23,684 nucleotides of DNA from SAT2750 sp964476375 (GTDB taxonomy: Bacteria > Planctomycetota > Planctomycetia > Pirellulales > Pirellulaceae), in the NCBI GenBank assembly GCA_964476375.1, contig CAYYZW010000230.1:1-23684 (forward strand), written 5' to 3'. The notes beneath the pieces are model-generated. The model saw nothing but the letters and a program-made list of their open reading frames with translations. It did not search any database and had not been told where the DNA came from. Shown one piece after another: positions 8,513 to 15,804 of this stretch. A program made the translations under genes and the position numbers. How positions within the stretch are numbered: position 1 is the stretch's first letter; the number at the start of each line of letters is the position of its first letter.

Positions 8513-9888
8513 ATTCAACTGAAACACCCACTGAAACCGATCTTCCCATCGATGGCGGACAGGTCAATCCAGGCAGCATGCTGGATTACCAGGACTTGCT
8601 CGACTGTGTCCACTGCGGACTCTGCACGGCATCCTGCCCGACCTACACCGAGACCGGGGACGAAAATGACAGCCCCCGTGGCCGCATCTACCTGATGCGA
8701 GCGGTGACGGATGGCCGCCTGGAAATGGACTCGAAGGTCCGCAGGCACCTGGATCTCTGCCTGGACTGCCGCGCCTGTGAAACCGCCTGCCCGTCCGGGG
8801 TCCAGTACGGACGACTGATCGAGCCGTTTCGCATTGGCATGCAGCAATCGGACAACGAAGGAACCGCCGGTCCCGACTGGTTCCACCGCTCGATCCTTTT
8901 TGGACTCTTTCCCCACCCGGGCCGAATGCGAATCGCCCTCTGGCCTGCCAGAATTGCCCAGCTCATGCGACTCGACAAGCTGATCCTTGCCACGGGGCTC
9001 TGGAAACTGCTTCCCGACCGGCTAGGCAGGCTCCTGACGATGCTGCCCCCGCTTGCTCGCCCCCTGCCACCACTCCCCGCGGTCCTGCCCGCCGAGGGCC
9101 CCCAGCGGGCCCGAGTGGCGCTCTTCACCGGCTGTGTCCAGGACGTGATTTTCCGGCAGACCAACTGGGCAACCGCTCGTGTACTGCAAAAAAATGGCTG
9201 TGAGGTGATTGTCCCCTCATCCCAGGGATGCTGCGGTGCCATCCACTTTCATGCTGGCAGCAGCCCCGAGGCCCAGCAACTGGCCGACCAGAATCTCGGT
9301 GCCTTTGATCCAGACGACGTGGATGCCATCATTATCAACGTTGCCGGCTGCGGATCGATGCTCAAGGAATATGGAGACCACTGGGACGATGACCAACAGG
9401 CGGATCGGCAGCAGTTTGCCAACAAGGTCATGGATATCTCCGAGTTCCTTGACCAGCTTGGCTTGATTCCACCGGAAGGATCCTTGCCCCTGCAAGCGAC
9501 CTACCATGATGCCTGCCACCTGGTCCATGCCCAGGGGATCCGGCAGCAGCCACGGAACATCCTCCACCAGGTTCCGGAACTAGAAATCGTTCCACTTGCC
9601 GAATCAGAAATCTGTTGTGGGGCCGCCGGAACCTACAACCTGACGGAGCCGGAAATGGCCTCCCAGCTGAGTCGCCGCAAGATGGACAATATCCGGCAGA
9701 CCGGGGCAGAAATGGTCATCACGGCCAATACCGGCTGCCTGATGCAGATTGACTGTGAGTCTCGAATGAGCGGTGCAGGGATTCGTGTTCTTCATCCCAT
9801 GGAAGTTCTTTACCTGAGCTACCTGGGGGAGCAGCCGGCGAAATACATCCGTTCCCTGGCCAAGGATATCAAATCCCTCTCGCTGTAA
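8509..9888 (+). CDS. glcF: Glycolate oxidase iron-sulfur subunit GlcF
   Basis: GlcF carries electrons from the flavin subunits to the quinone pool at the membrane. Two ferredoxin-type 4Fe-4S motifs lie at C33-x2-C36-x2-C39-x3-C43-P and C84-x2-C87-x2-C90-x3-C94-P. Two CCG (cysteine-rich) domains follow: FTGCVQDV with SQGCCGAIHFHAG, then YHDACHLVHAQG with SEICCGAAGTYN and ANTGCLMQI. At 459 residues it is longer than E. coli GlcF (407), partly from a Pro-rich middle segment near residues 180-200. The start overlaps the glcE stop (ATGA). It converges on the permease gene with only 12 bp between stop codons. Confidence 0.93.
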   Translation: MNSTETPTETDLPIDGGQVNPGSMLDYQDLLDCVHCGLCTASCPTYTETGDENDSPRGRIYLMRAVTDGRLEMDSKVRRHLDLCLDCRACETACPSGVQYGRLIEPFRIGMQQSDNEGTAGPDWFHRSILFGLFPHPGRMRIALWPARIAQLMRLDKLILATGLWKLLPDRLGRLLTMLPPLARPLPPLPAVLPAEGPQRARVALFTGCVQDVIFRQTNWATARVLQKNGCEVIVPSSQGCCGAIHFHAGSSPEAQQLADQNLGAFDPDDVDAIIINVAGCGSMLKEYGDHWDDDQQADRQQFANKVMDISEFLDQLGLIPPEGSLPLQATYHDACHLVHAQGIRQQPRNILHQVPELEIVPLAESEICCGAAGTYNLTEPEMASQLSRRKMDNIRQTGAEMVITANTGCLMQIDCESRMSGAGIRVLHPMEVLYLSYLGEQPAKYIRSLAKDIKSLSL

Positions 9889-9900
9889 ACCAGGTCTGGT

Positions 9901-11838
9901 TCACTCCTGCCTGGCGATCGCCGCGGCAGCTTCCTCCATCGCCCGCCTGCGATCCCGGTAACGCTTGACAAGCTCATCCGTCATCACCCCGGCCAGGATC
10001 ACAAGGCCGATGATCGCAAATTCCAGCTGGGACGGGATGCTCAGCAGGATAATGCTGTTGTAAAGCACCTGGATCACGGCGGCTCCAATAATCACCCCCA
10101 GGATGGATCCCTCACCACCACGCAGGCTACAACCACCCAGCACGGCAGCCGCGATCGCGTAGAGTTCATAGAAATTCCCATGGCCGGAAGGCTGGACCGA
10201 GTTGATGTCGAGGGCAAAAAGGATACCGGCAACGCCTGCTGCTCCCGAACAGATCACATAAGCCAGGATAACCATGCGATCGGTACGGATACCACTGTAT
10301 CGAGCAGCATCCTCGTTCCTGCCAAGTGCCAGCAGGTAACGGCCGTAAATGGTCTGGTTCAGGAAGATGATCGCCAGGGCAGCAAGAACAAGCAGGATGA
10401 TCATCGGGGCTGGAATCAGTGTCTGGCCCACCGGGATCCGGCCCAGCAGCCAACCGCAGCCAAGCACGCCGGTTACCACCAGGGGTAACGTCGCTGCGGA
10501 ACCCGCTGCCTTCATCCCCTGGCGGGCAAAGGTGGAGATGGCAGTGGCAAACAGTGCCAGGCTGGCAAGGATCGCCACGATGTTCATCCTCGACGTCCAG
10601 ACAGGCCCCGCCCACAAGTATCCTGACTGTTTCACCATGACGAAACCGACCAGCACCAGGCCCCCCAGCAGGATGAAACCGGCTGAAAGAACCACCGTCC
10701 CGGGACGTTTGCGGCCAATCACCAGCAAAGACCAGAGAAATGCCGGGATCGCCAGGTAACCGAGGTAGCTCAGGATAATCTGCGGCATTAAACCGGAAGG
10801 ACCCGGGTCGCGAACCAGCTCACCATCGATAACCTTTCCAAGTTTCATCTGGTCATGTGTCAAGTCGATGGCATGGCTGCCATCCTGCCCGGCGGTCACA
10901 TAAACTTGCACATTGGCCGTGGAAGCCATCCGTATCACCGGCCCATCATCGACCGTGAGGAAACGGCTCCCTCCCACCAGCATCAGGACAAAGGCCATGG
11001 CCAGGAAGAACCAGCTCTGGCCACTCACCGTAGAAGCGATTGGCTGCCGTCGTTGGCGAGAAATCCGAAGCACCAGCCAGCCAGCCAGCACCAGCCCAAC
11101 CAGCACCATCATCAGGGCCAGCGAGGCGGGCTTGCCGGTAGCGAGCGGGCTCAGGGAGTCCCTGTAGATCGTTCCAAAACCCTTGGTCTGATCCCCACTG
11201 ATCCAGCGGGCAAGTCCACGGTAAAAGAGCAGGCCGCAGAGTGTCACCACAAAGGGTTGCAGCTTTACCTTGGTGACCAGGACCCCATGCAGCAGGCCGA
11301 GCCCCAGCGAGACAAGCATCACCAGGGTAATAGCAAGACCGATATTCATGTGGGACATGCGGGCCGGCTGTAACACGGTACCAGGCTCCACCGCCCGAAT
11401 ATTTCCCGAAACCACGATCCTTGTCTGGTCTCCTGCCAGGCTGGAACTCTTGACCGTCAGCGTACGGTCGTCACCCCGTGCGTTCGTGTAAGAAAGCCGG
11501 TCAAAGTCCTCCAGCCAGCCTGCCCGGTCAGAGACGGTGACCAGACTCTGCTCGGCATTCACACTGACGATGGTGACCGGGGAACCCTCGTCCACGTAAC
11601 CGGGGGCCAGGAGCATCGGCAGCAGGCATCCCACCAGCCCGATCAGGGAGCCAATCGAGAGGTCAATTCCACCGGTGATGATGACCAGGGCAGCACCAAT
11701 ACCGATGATCCCAAACAGGGCAGTGCGGCGAAAGAGATTCTGTATATTGTCGGGCATCAGGAAGCGGCCATCGCTGAGAATGGCCGTGGCGATGCAGGCG
11801 TAGACCAGCAACAACAGGATTCCCATGATCTTGTTCAT
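9901..11838 (-). CDS. Sugar-type ABC transporter permease, enlarged by two insertions
   Basis: This is a 645-residue membrane permease of the RbsC/XylH/MglC family, which is normally about 320-400 residues. Canonical parts: residues 1-78 with FLMPDNIQNLFRRTALFGIIG and the TGGIDLSIGSL motif; 164-254 with HGVLVTKVKLQPFVVTL; and 476-645 with YGRYLLALGRNEDAARYSGI (the ATPase-contact EAA-like loop), YELYAIAAAVLGGCSLRGGEGS and a charged C-terminus. Two segments interrupt these: a beta-rich soluble stretch at about 79-163, and about 255-475, which contains several hydrophobic helices and a soluble stretch (300-350). It is the last gene of the importer operon, 50 bp after the ATPase gene. Substrate is unknown. 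Confidence 0.88.
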   Translation of the reverse strand: MNKIMGILLLLVYACIATAILSDGRFLMPDNIQNLFRRTALFGIIGIGAALVIITGGIDLSIGSLIGLVGCLLPMLLAPGYVDEGSPVTIVSVNAEQSLVTVSDRAGWLEDFDRLSYTNARGDDRTLTVKSSSLAGDQTRIVVSGNIRAVEPGTVLQPARMSHMNIGLAITLVMLVSLGLGLLHGVLVTKVKLQPFVVTLCGLLFYRGLARWISGDQTKGFGTIYRDSLSPLATGKPASLALMMVLVGLVLAGWLVLRISRQRRQPIASTVSGQSWFFLAMAFVLMLVGGSRFLTVDDGPVIRMASTANVQVYVTAGQDGSHAIDLTHDQMKLGKVIDGELVRDPGPSGLMPQIILSYLGYLAIPAFLWSLLVIGRKRPGTVVLSAGFILLGGLVLVGFVMVKQSGYLWAGPVWTSRMNIVAILASLALFATAISTFARQGMKAAGSAATLPLVVTGVLGCGWLLGRIPVGQTLIPAPMIILLVLAALAIIFLNQTIYGRYLLALGRNEDAARYSGIRTDRMVILAYVICSGAAGVAGILFALDINSVQPSGHGNFYELYAIAAAVLGGCSLRGGEGSILGVIIGAAVIQVLYNSIILLSIPSQLEFAIIGLVILAGVMTDELVKRYRDRRRAMEEAAAAIARQE

Positions 11839-11888
11839 CGTGGCCTACCTCTTATCGTCCGGAATCCCAACTCACTTGGAATATCCAG

Positions 11889-13460
11889 CTAATCCTCTTG
11901 TGGTTCTACCCATTCAAAAGCACCCAATCCTGGATCGCCAGGGTTTCTGGCTGTCAGCGGGTTTCCCGTTGCCAGTTGCATGATCGACTGTTCATCCAGT
12001 TGGCCGCGATCCAGTTCACCGCTAAGCTGGCCCTCGTGCATCACGATCACTCGATCGGACATGCCGATTATCTCCTCCAGTTCACTGGAGACAAAGAGGA
12101 TGGACATCCCCTGCTGTGCCAGCTTTTCCATCAGCAGGTAGATTTCCTGCTTGGCACCCACGTCAATCCCACGCGTCGGTTCATCGAGCAGGATAACCCT
12201 GGGGCCCAGGGAAAGCCATTTTCCCAGTACGACCTTCTGCTGGTTTCCACCTGAAAGGTACTGGGCCACCTGGTCTTCACCGGGCGTCTTGATCTGCAGT
12301 TGCTGGATCATCTCCCGGGTATCCTGCAGCTCCTGGTCCCCGTTACGGAACAGGCCGGCCCGTCGGTTCCGGTACAGGCTGGCGAGGCTGATATTGTGCC
12401 GGACCGGCATTTCAATCACCAGCCCGTGCGACTTGCGGTCTTCCGGCACCAGGGCAAGCCCTGCTTCAATCGCATCACGGCTGTTCTCGAACTGTTTCAT
12501 TTCTCCATCCAGGTAAATGGATCCTCCCAGTGGCCGGTCAATTCCGAACAAGACCCGCAGGATCTCGGTCCGGCCTGAACCGACCAGGCCGGCACAGCCA
12601 AGAATCTCGCCACGTCGGAGCTGGAAACTAACCGGGTGCTGGGGAAAAGCAGGCGTCATCAGTCCCTTGACCTCCAGCACGACGTCACCCACCGGGTGCG
12701 ACGTCCGCTGGTAAAACTGGGAGATATCCCGGCCCACCATCCGGTTAACCATGTTGTCATGGGTAATCTCATCTCCCACCAGGTCCCCGGCATTCTGGCC
12801 ATCCCGCAGGACAGTCACCCGGTCGGCCAGTTCTCTCACCTCGCTCAGCCGGTGGGAAATGTAGATGATGCTCACTCCCTGGCTCTTCAGATCCCGGATC
12901 ACATCAAACAACCTGTCCGCCTCTGCCTGGGAAAGACTGGATGTCGGTTCGTCCATGATCAGGATACGAGAATTTACCGACAGTGCCTTGGCAATTTCCA
13001 CCAGTTGCTGCCGTCCGATGGAGAGTTCACTGGCAATCGTCGCAGGAGGAACATCCAGACCCACCATCTCCAGGAAACGAAGCGATTCCTGGTGAATCAG
13101 TGGCTTGTCGATCAGCCCAAAGCGGAGCGGCTCTCGACCAAGAAAGATATTCGCACCCACATCCAGGTTGTCCGAGAGGTTCAGTTCCTGGTGGATCAGG
13201 GAAATCCCCAGCTCCAGCGCCTGCTGGACATTCGCAACATGGACCTGCCTGCCGTCGATCCGCATCTGGCCGCTATTGGCTATCTGGACACCGGCCAGGA
13301 TCTTCATCAGGGTACTCTTGCCGGCCCCGTTTTCCCCGATAACAGCAAGCACTTCTCCCCGGCCCAGCTGCAAGTTCACCTGGTCCAGTGCCAGTACGCC
13401 GGGAAATCGCTTCGTTAAATCACGGACTTCAAGCAGCGGAACATCGTCGAGCTGGGACAT
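11889..13460 (-). CDS. Sugar ABC transporter ATP-binding protein, duplicated NBD (RbsA/MglA/XylG type)
   Basis: This is the energising subunit of the importer, with two fused nucleotide-binding domains in 523 residues, the usual RbsA size. Domain 1 has a perfect Walker A, GENGAGKST (42-50), signature LSIGRQQ (146-152) and Walker B ILIMDEP (166-172). Domain 2 has the degenerate Walker A GLVGSGRTE typical of this family, a signature LSGGNQQK, and Walker B VILLDEPTRGID. I chose the ATG at 13458-13460, with GGTGGA five bases upstream; an adjoining ATG at 13463 and a GTG at 13478 are alternatives. It lies between the binding-protein gene (49 bp) and the permease gene (50 bp). Only domain 1 has a complete Walker A, as in the family. 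Confidence 0.95.
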   Translation of the reverse strand: MSQLDDVPLLEVRDLTKRFPGVLALDQVNLQLGRGEVLAVIGENGAGKSTLMKILAGVQIANSGQMRIDGRQVHVANVQQALELGISLIHQELNLSDNLDVGANIFLGREPLRFGLIDKPLIHQESLRFLEMVGLDVPPATIASELSIGRQQLVEIAKALSVNSRILIMDEPTSSLSQAEADRLFDVIRDLKSQGVSIIYISHRLSEVRELADRVTVLRDGQNAGDLVGDEITHDNMVNRMVGRDISQFYQRTSHPVGDVVLEVKGLMTPAFPQHPVSFQLRRGEILGCAGLVGSGRTEILRVLFGIDRPLGGSIYLDGEMKQFENSRDAIEAGLALVPEDRKSHGLVIEMPVRHNISLASLYRNRRAGLFRNGDQELQDTREMIQQLQIKTPGEDQVAQYLSGGNQQKVVLGKWLSLGPRVILLDEPTRGIDVGAKQEIYLLMEKLAQQGMSILFVSSELEEIIGMSDRVIVMHEGQLSGELDRGQLDEQSIMQLATGNPLTARNPGDPGLGAFEWVEPQED

Positions 13461-13491
13461 CATCTTCCACCGTGGCACGAAGCAGGGAAAC

Positions 13492-13507
13492 AGGCAGGAA
13501 ACTGCCT
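13492..13507 (-). promoter_or_regulatory. Intercistronic stem-loop after the binding-protein gene
   Basis: AGGCAG pairs with CTGCCT around a four-base loop (UUUC in the mRNA). The hairpin begins two bases after the TGA of the binding-protein gene and precedes the ATPase gene. There is no long T run. By position it resembles hairpins that stabilise upstream binding-protein mRNA in importer operons; that role is inference. Confidence 0.45.
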
Positions 13508-13509
13508 CA

Positions 13510-14631
13510 TCATTGAACCGTCACCGGGCTCCCTTGCAGTTCCTGGCCCGGCTTGTCGAACCGCGTATCGTCCGGTTCTCGACCGAGAAGGTAATCAATC
13601 ATTCCCTGCCGCCGGAGCTTGGCGTTGAGCTGTTCCAGGCGTCCCACGAAGATCATCACATCGCCTCCGGCAGGAACCGATTCATGGATCAGTTCACCAC
13701 ACAGGATCCCCGCGTCGTAGTTATTCATGCCGATGTACGCCAGCCGGTTGGTATTGGGAGCATCCGAATCCTGTGTGATCAGGATCGTGGATTCACCCAC
13801 CGAGTTCAGCAGTTCGAGCTGGTTATCCGGGTCAATCGGGCTTACCGCAATTCCATCCACACCTGCCACCTGTAACTCCTCAAGCATCCGCTTCTGGTCA
13901 GCCAGTCCGTCCGGAGGCATTCGCACTTCCACGTTCACGTTAAAGTCCTCACCTGCCTTGCGGGCTCCGGCCTCGGCGATCACCCAGAACGAGGCGATCC
14001 CGTTGGTCACGAATGCGACAGTCGGTCGGTCATCTTTTTTCACTGCTGCCTTGGCTGCTGCCTCCCCGTCGGTAACACGCTGCTTGAGCTGGTCCCAGAA
14101 CTCATCCACGTTGTCCTGCGTGATCTTGCGAGCCGGAATATTGAGAACTCCCCCGTCCGGGAGAGCATCTTTTTCACCGGCGACGAGCTGGGACAGTAAC
14201 TCGACCGACCTGTAACCGTACATGTAAGGATCCTGGACCACCGTGCCGTAGCAGTTACCATCCTTGATCGCCTGGAGCGTCTCGTCCGCTTCATCAAAAC
14301 CGATCAATGTCACCCGGCCGATCTTGTCCGCTCCCTTGAGGGCCTCGAGGATATAGGGCGGGTTGTAGGCAAAAAGACCGACCATGCAGTCGATATCGGG
14401 GTAACGAGTGAGGACATCCTCTGCATCCGACTTGGCTTTGCCGAAATCAAAGTTGTCTGTCCGGGTTCCCAGGATCGTGTAGACCGGTCCAGTGTCGGTA
14501 CCTGGAGACGTCTCTGCGGTGCCTGTATTGTCTCCGCCAGCGGTCGGCGGGGGGTTCACAACCACCGGTTCACTGCAGCCAACCTGGATAGATAGAAAGA
14601 GGATAAACAACAGTCCAGCTGACTTTTTCAT
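13510..14631 (-). CDS. Sugar-type ABC substrate-binding lipoprotein with reversed (permuted) halves
   Basis: This is a 373-residue lipoprotein of the RbsB type (Peripla_BP_4 fold). A signal peptide ends at VGC19, a lipobox with an atypical Gln at -3, followed by a Pro/Gly/Thr linker (20-48). Residues about 49-186 match what is normally the C-terminal part: YTILGTRTDNFDF, YPDIDCMVGLFAYNPP, LIGFDEADETLQAI, GTVVQDPYMYGY and a last helix TQDNVDEFWDQL. After an Ala/Lys linker (187-200), residues 201-373 match the normal N-terminal part: PTVAFVTNGIASFW, VDGIAVSPIDP, TILITQDSDAP and YIGMNNYDAG. The protein stops just where the YTILGTRTD strand would normally follow. The frame is intact throughout. 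Ribosome site AAGG precedes the ATG. It heads the importer operon; the substrate is unknown. Confidence 0.88.
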   Translation of the reverse strand: MKKSAGLLFILFLSIQVGCSEPVVVNPPPTAGGDNTGTAETSPGTDTGPVYTILGTRTDNFDFGKAKSDAEDVLTRYPDIDCMVGLFAYNPPYILEALKGADKIGRVTLIGFDEADETLQAIKDGNCYGTVVQDPYMYGYRSVELLSQLVAGEKDALPDGGVLNIPARKITQDNVDEFWDQLKQRVTDGEAAAKAAVKKDDRPTVAFVTNGIASFWVIAEAGARKAGEDFNVNVEVRMPPDGLADQKRMLEELQVAGVDGIAVSPIDPDNQLELLNSVGESTILITQDSDAPNTNRLAYIGMNNYDAGILCGELIHESVPAGGDVMIFVGRLEQLNAKLRRQGMIDYLLGREPDDTRFDKPGQELQGSPVTVQ

Positions 14632-14658
14632 GTCCTTGTCCCTTGAATTGGGGAGCGG

Positions 14659-14686
14659 CTTATATACCAGATTGGGAGAACGTCGA
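14659..14686 (-). promoter_or_regulatory. Candidate promoter of the ABC importer operon
   Basis: On the minus strand, TCGACG (14681-14686) and TATAAG (14659-14664) are separated by 16 bases, in the 94-bp gap between the ThiF-family gene and the binding-protein gene. An overlapping TATATA lies at 14661-14666. The predicted leader is about 20 bases. Confidence 0.4.
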
Positions 14687-14725
14687 TTTTACGCCTCGTT
14701 CCAATGAGTCGCAATAACGCTCCGT

Positions 14726-15772
14726 CTAGCTACCGATGTAACGGGCATAAAGTGTGCGGGCCTGGGTGAGATCCTCGGTTCCCTGCACGATTGCCCGGCC
14801 ATCAGGGAAAAGGGTAATCCGGTGTTCATCAACGTCCAGCCGCAACAGGTAGTCGTTGTAGGTGACAGTTCCCACTCCGGAAAGTTCTTCTGCCAGCGTG
14901 GCCAGGACCAGGGTAGAGCGTTCAGGGAACGTCAACTGCACGGCATTCCGGCCGCAGAGAACGGCCGTGCGGCTGCCACGATCTCCGCTTAACCAGGAAA
15001 ATTCACCCCGATCACAAACCGGGCAGCGTGCCGCCTGGCGCAAGCCATCCAGGTTGACCTGGCGAATGCGATTGTCCCAGAGTTCAAAGACCTGCAGGAC
15101 ACGGCTGACCGCATCCCGGTTGCCGGTGAGAATCTTGATCGCCTCGTTGGCCTGGATCGAGGCAATCACGTTGATGATGGGCGCCAGGATGCCGGCCGAA
15201 TCACAGGTCGGAGTTGTCCCGGGAGGAGGAGGCCCTGCCTGCATCAGGCAATGCAGGCAGGCTGTCTCACCCGGCAGAATCGTCATGGTCTGTCCCTCGG
15301 CACCGATACAGCCACCATAGATCCAGGGGATGGATGAATGGACAGCAAAGTCGTTCAGCAGGAAACGGGTCTCAAAGTTGTCGGTCCCATCGACAATCAG
15401 GTCCATCCCTTCCGCCAGCTCGGCAATATTGCCTGCATCCACATCCACCACCACGGCATCCACCTCGATCGCCGAGTTAATCTGGCGGAGCTTGGCCTGG
15501 GCAGCAATCGCCTTGGGAAGTCCCGATTCGACATCCTTTTCATCGTAAAGAACCTGTCGCTGCAGGTTATTGAGTTCCAGGAAATCCCTGTCCACAAGAC
15601 GCAGCATGCCGACACCCGCGCGGGCAAGCGTATTGGCGAGCACCGATCCCAGGGCGCCACAGCCACAGACCAATACCCGGCCGGCAGAGAGCTTCTGCTG
15701 CCCTGACTCGCCAATCGGTGGATATCTCACCTGGCGAACGTAGCGATCCAGTCCTGGTTCACTCTCGTTCAC
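14726..15772 (-). CDS. ThiF/MoeB/HesA-family adenylyltransferase with C-terminal extension
   Basis: This is an E1-like enzyme that would adenylate the C-terminal Gly-Gly of a small sulfur carrier (ThiS, MoaD or similar) using ATP. The 348 residues begin with RYVRQVRYPPIG, typical of the family. The nucleotide loop is GCGALGS (37-43), followed by DRDFLELNNLQRQ (61-73) and the DGTDNFETR motif (128-136). Zinc ligands are C172/C175 and C250/C253, and the candidate transfer cysteine is C190 in PTCDSAGILAP. About 90 residues after the second zinc pair form an extra domain starting near TAVLCGRNAVQL. The start is a GTG with AGGAGG nine bases upstream. No sulfur-carrier gene lies nearby, so the partner and pathway (thiamin, molybdopterin or other) stay open. 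Confidence 0.88.
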   Translation of the reverse strand: MNESEPGLDRYVRQVRYPPIGESGQQKLSAGRVLVCGCGALGSVLANTLARAGVGMLRLVDRDFLELNNLQRQVLYDEKDVESGLPKAIAAQAKLRQINSAIEVDAVVVDVDAGNIAELAEGMDLIVDGTDNFETRFLLNDFAVHSSIPWIYGGCIGAEGQTMTILPGETACLHCLMQAGPPPPGTTPTCDSAGILAPIINVIASIQANEAIKILTGNRDAVSRVLQVFELWDNRIRQVNLDGLRQAARCPVCDRGEFSWLSGDRGSRTAVLCGRNAVQLTFPERSTLVLATLAEELSGVGTVTYNDYLLRLDVDEHRITLFPDGRAIVQGTEDLTQARTLYARYIGS

Positions 15773-15777
15773 GTCAT
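15769..15777 (-). other. Met-Thr-stop minimal ORF overlapping the ThiF-family start
   Basis: ATG ACG TGA lies four bases after the AGGAGG ribosome site (15782-15787) and overlaps, out of frame, the GTG start of the ThiF-family gene. A ribosome starting at the ATG would stop within the GTG initiation region. It may be chance or may tune initiation. Confidence 0.25.
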
Positions 15778-15804
15778 CTATCCTCCTGCCATCGGGTTCA
15801 AACC

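Noticed and set aside
9888..9901. AACCAG-GT-CTGGTT inverted repeat between the glcF and permease stop codons
   Set aside because: The loop would be only two bases and no T run follows on either strand, so it is not supported as a terminator.
12636..13418. 260-codon open frame on the plus strand inside the ABC ATPase gene
   Set aside because: It is antisense to conserved Walker and signature motifs; the His/Gln-rich translation is typical of a shadow frame.
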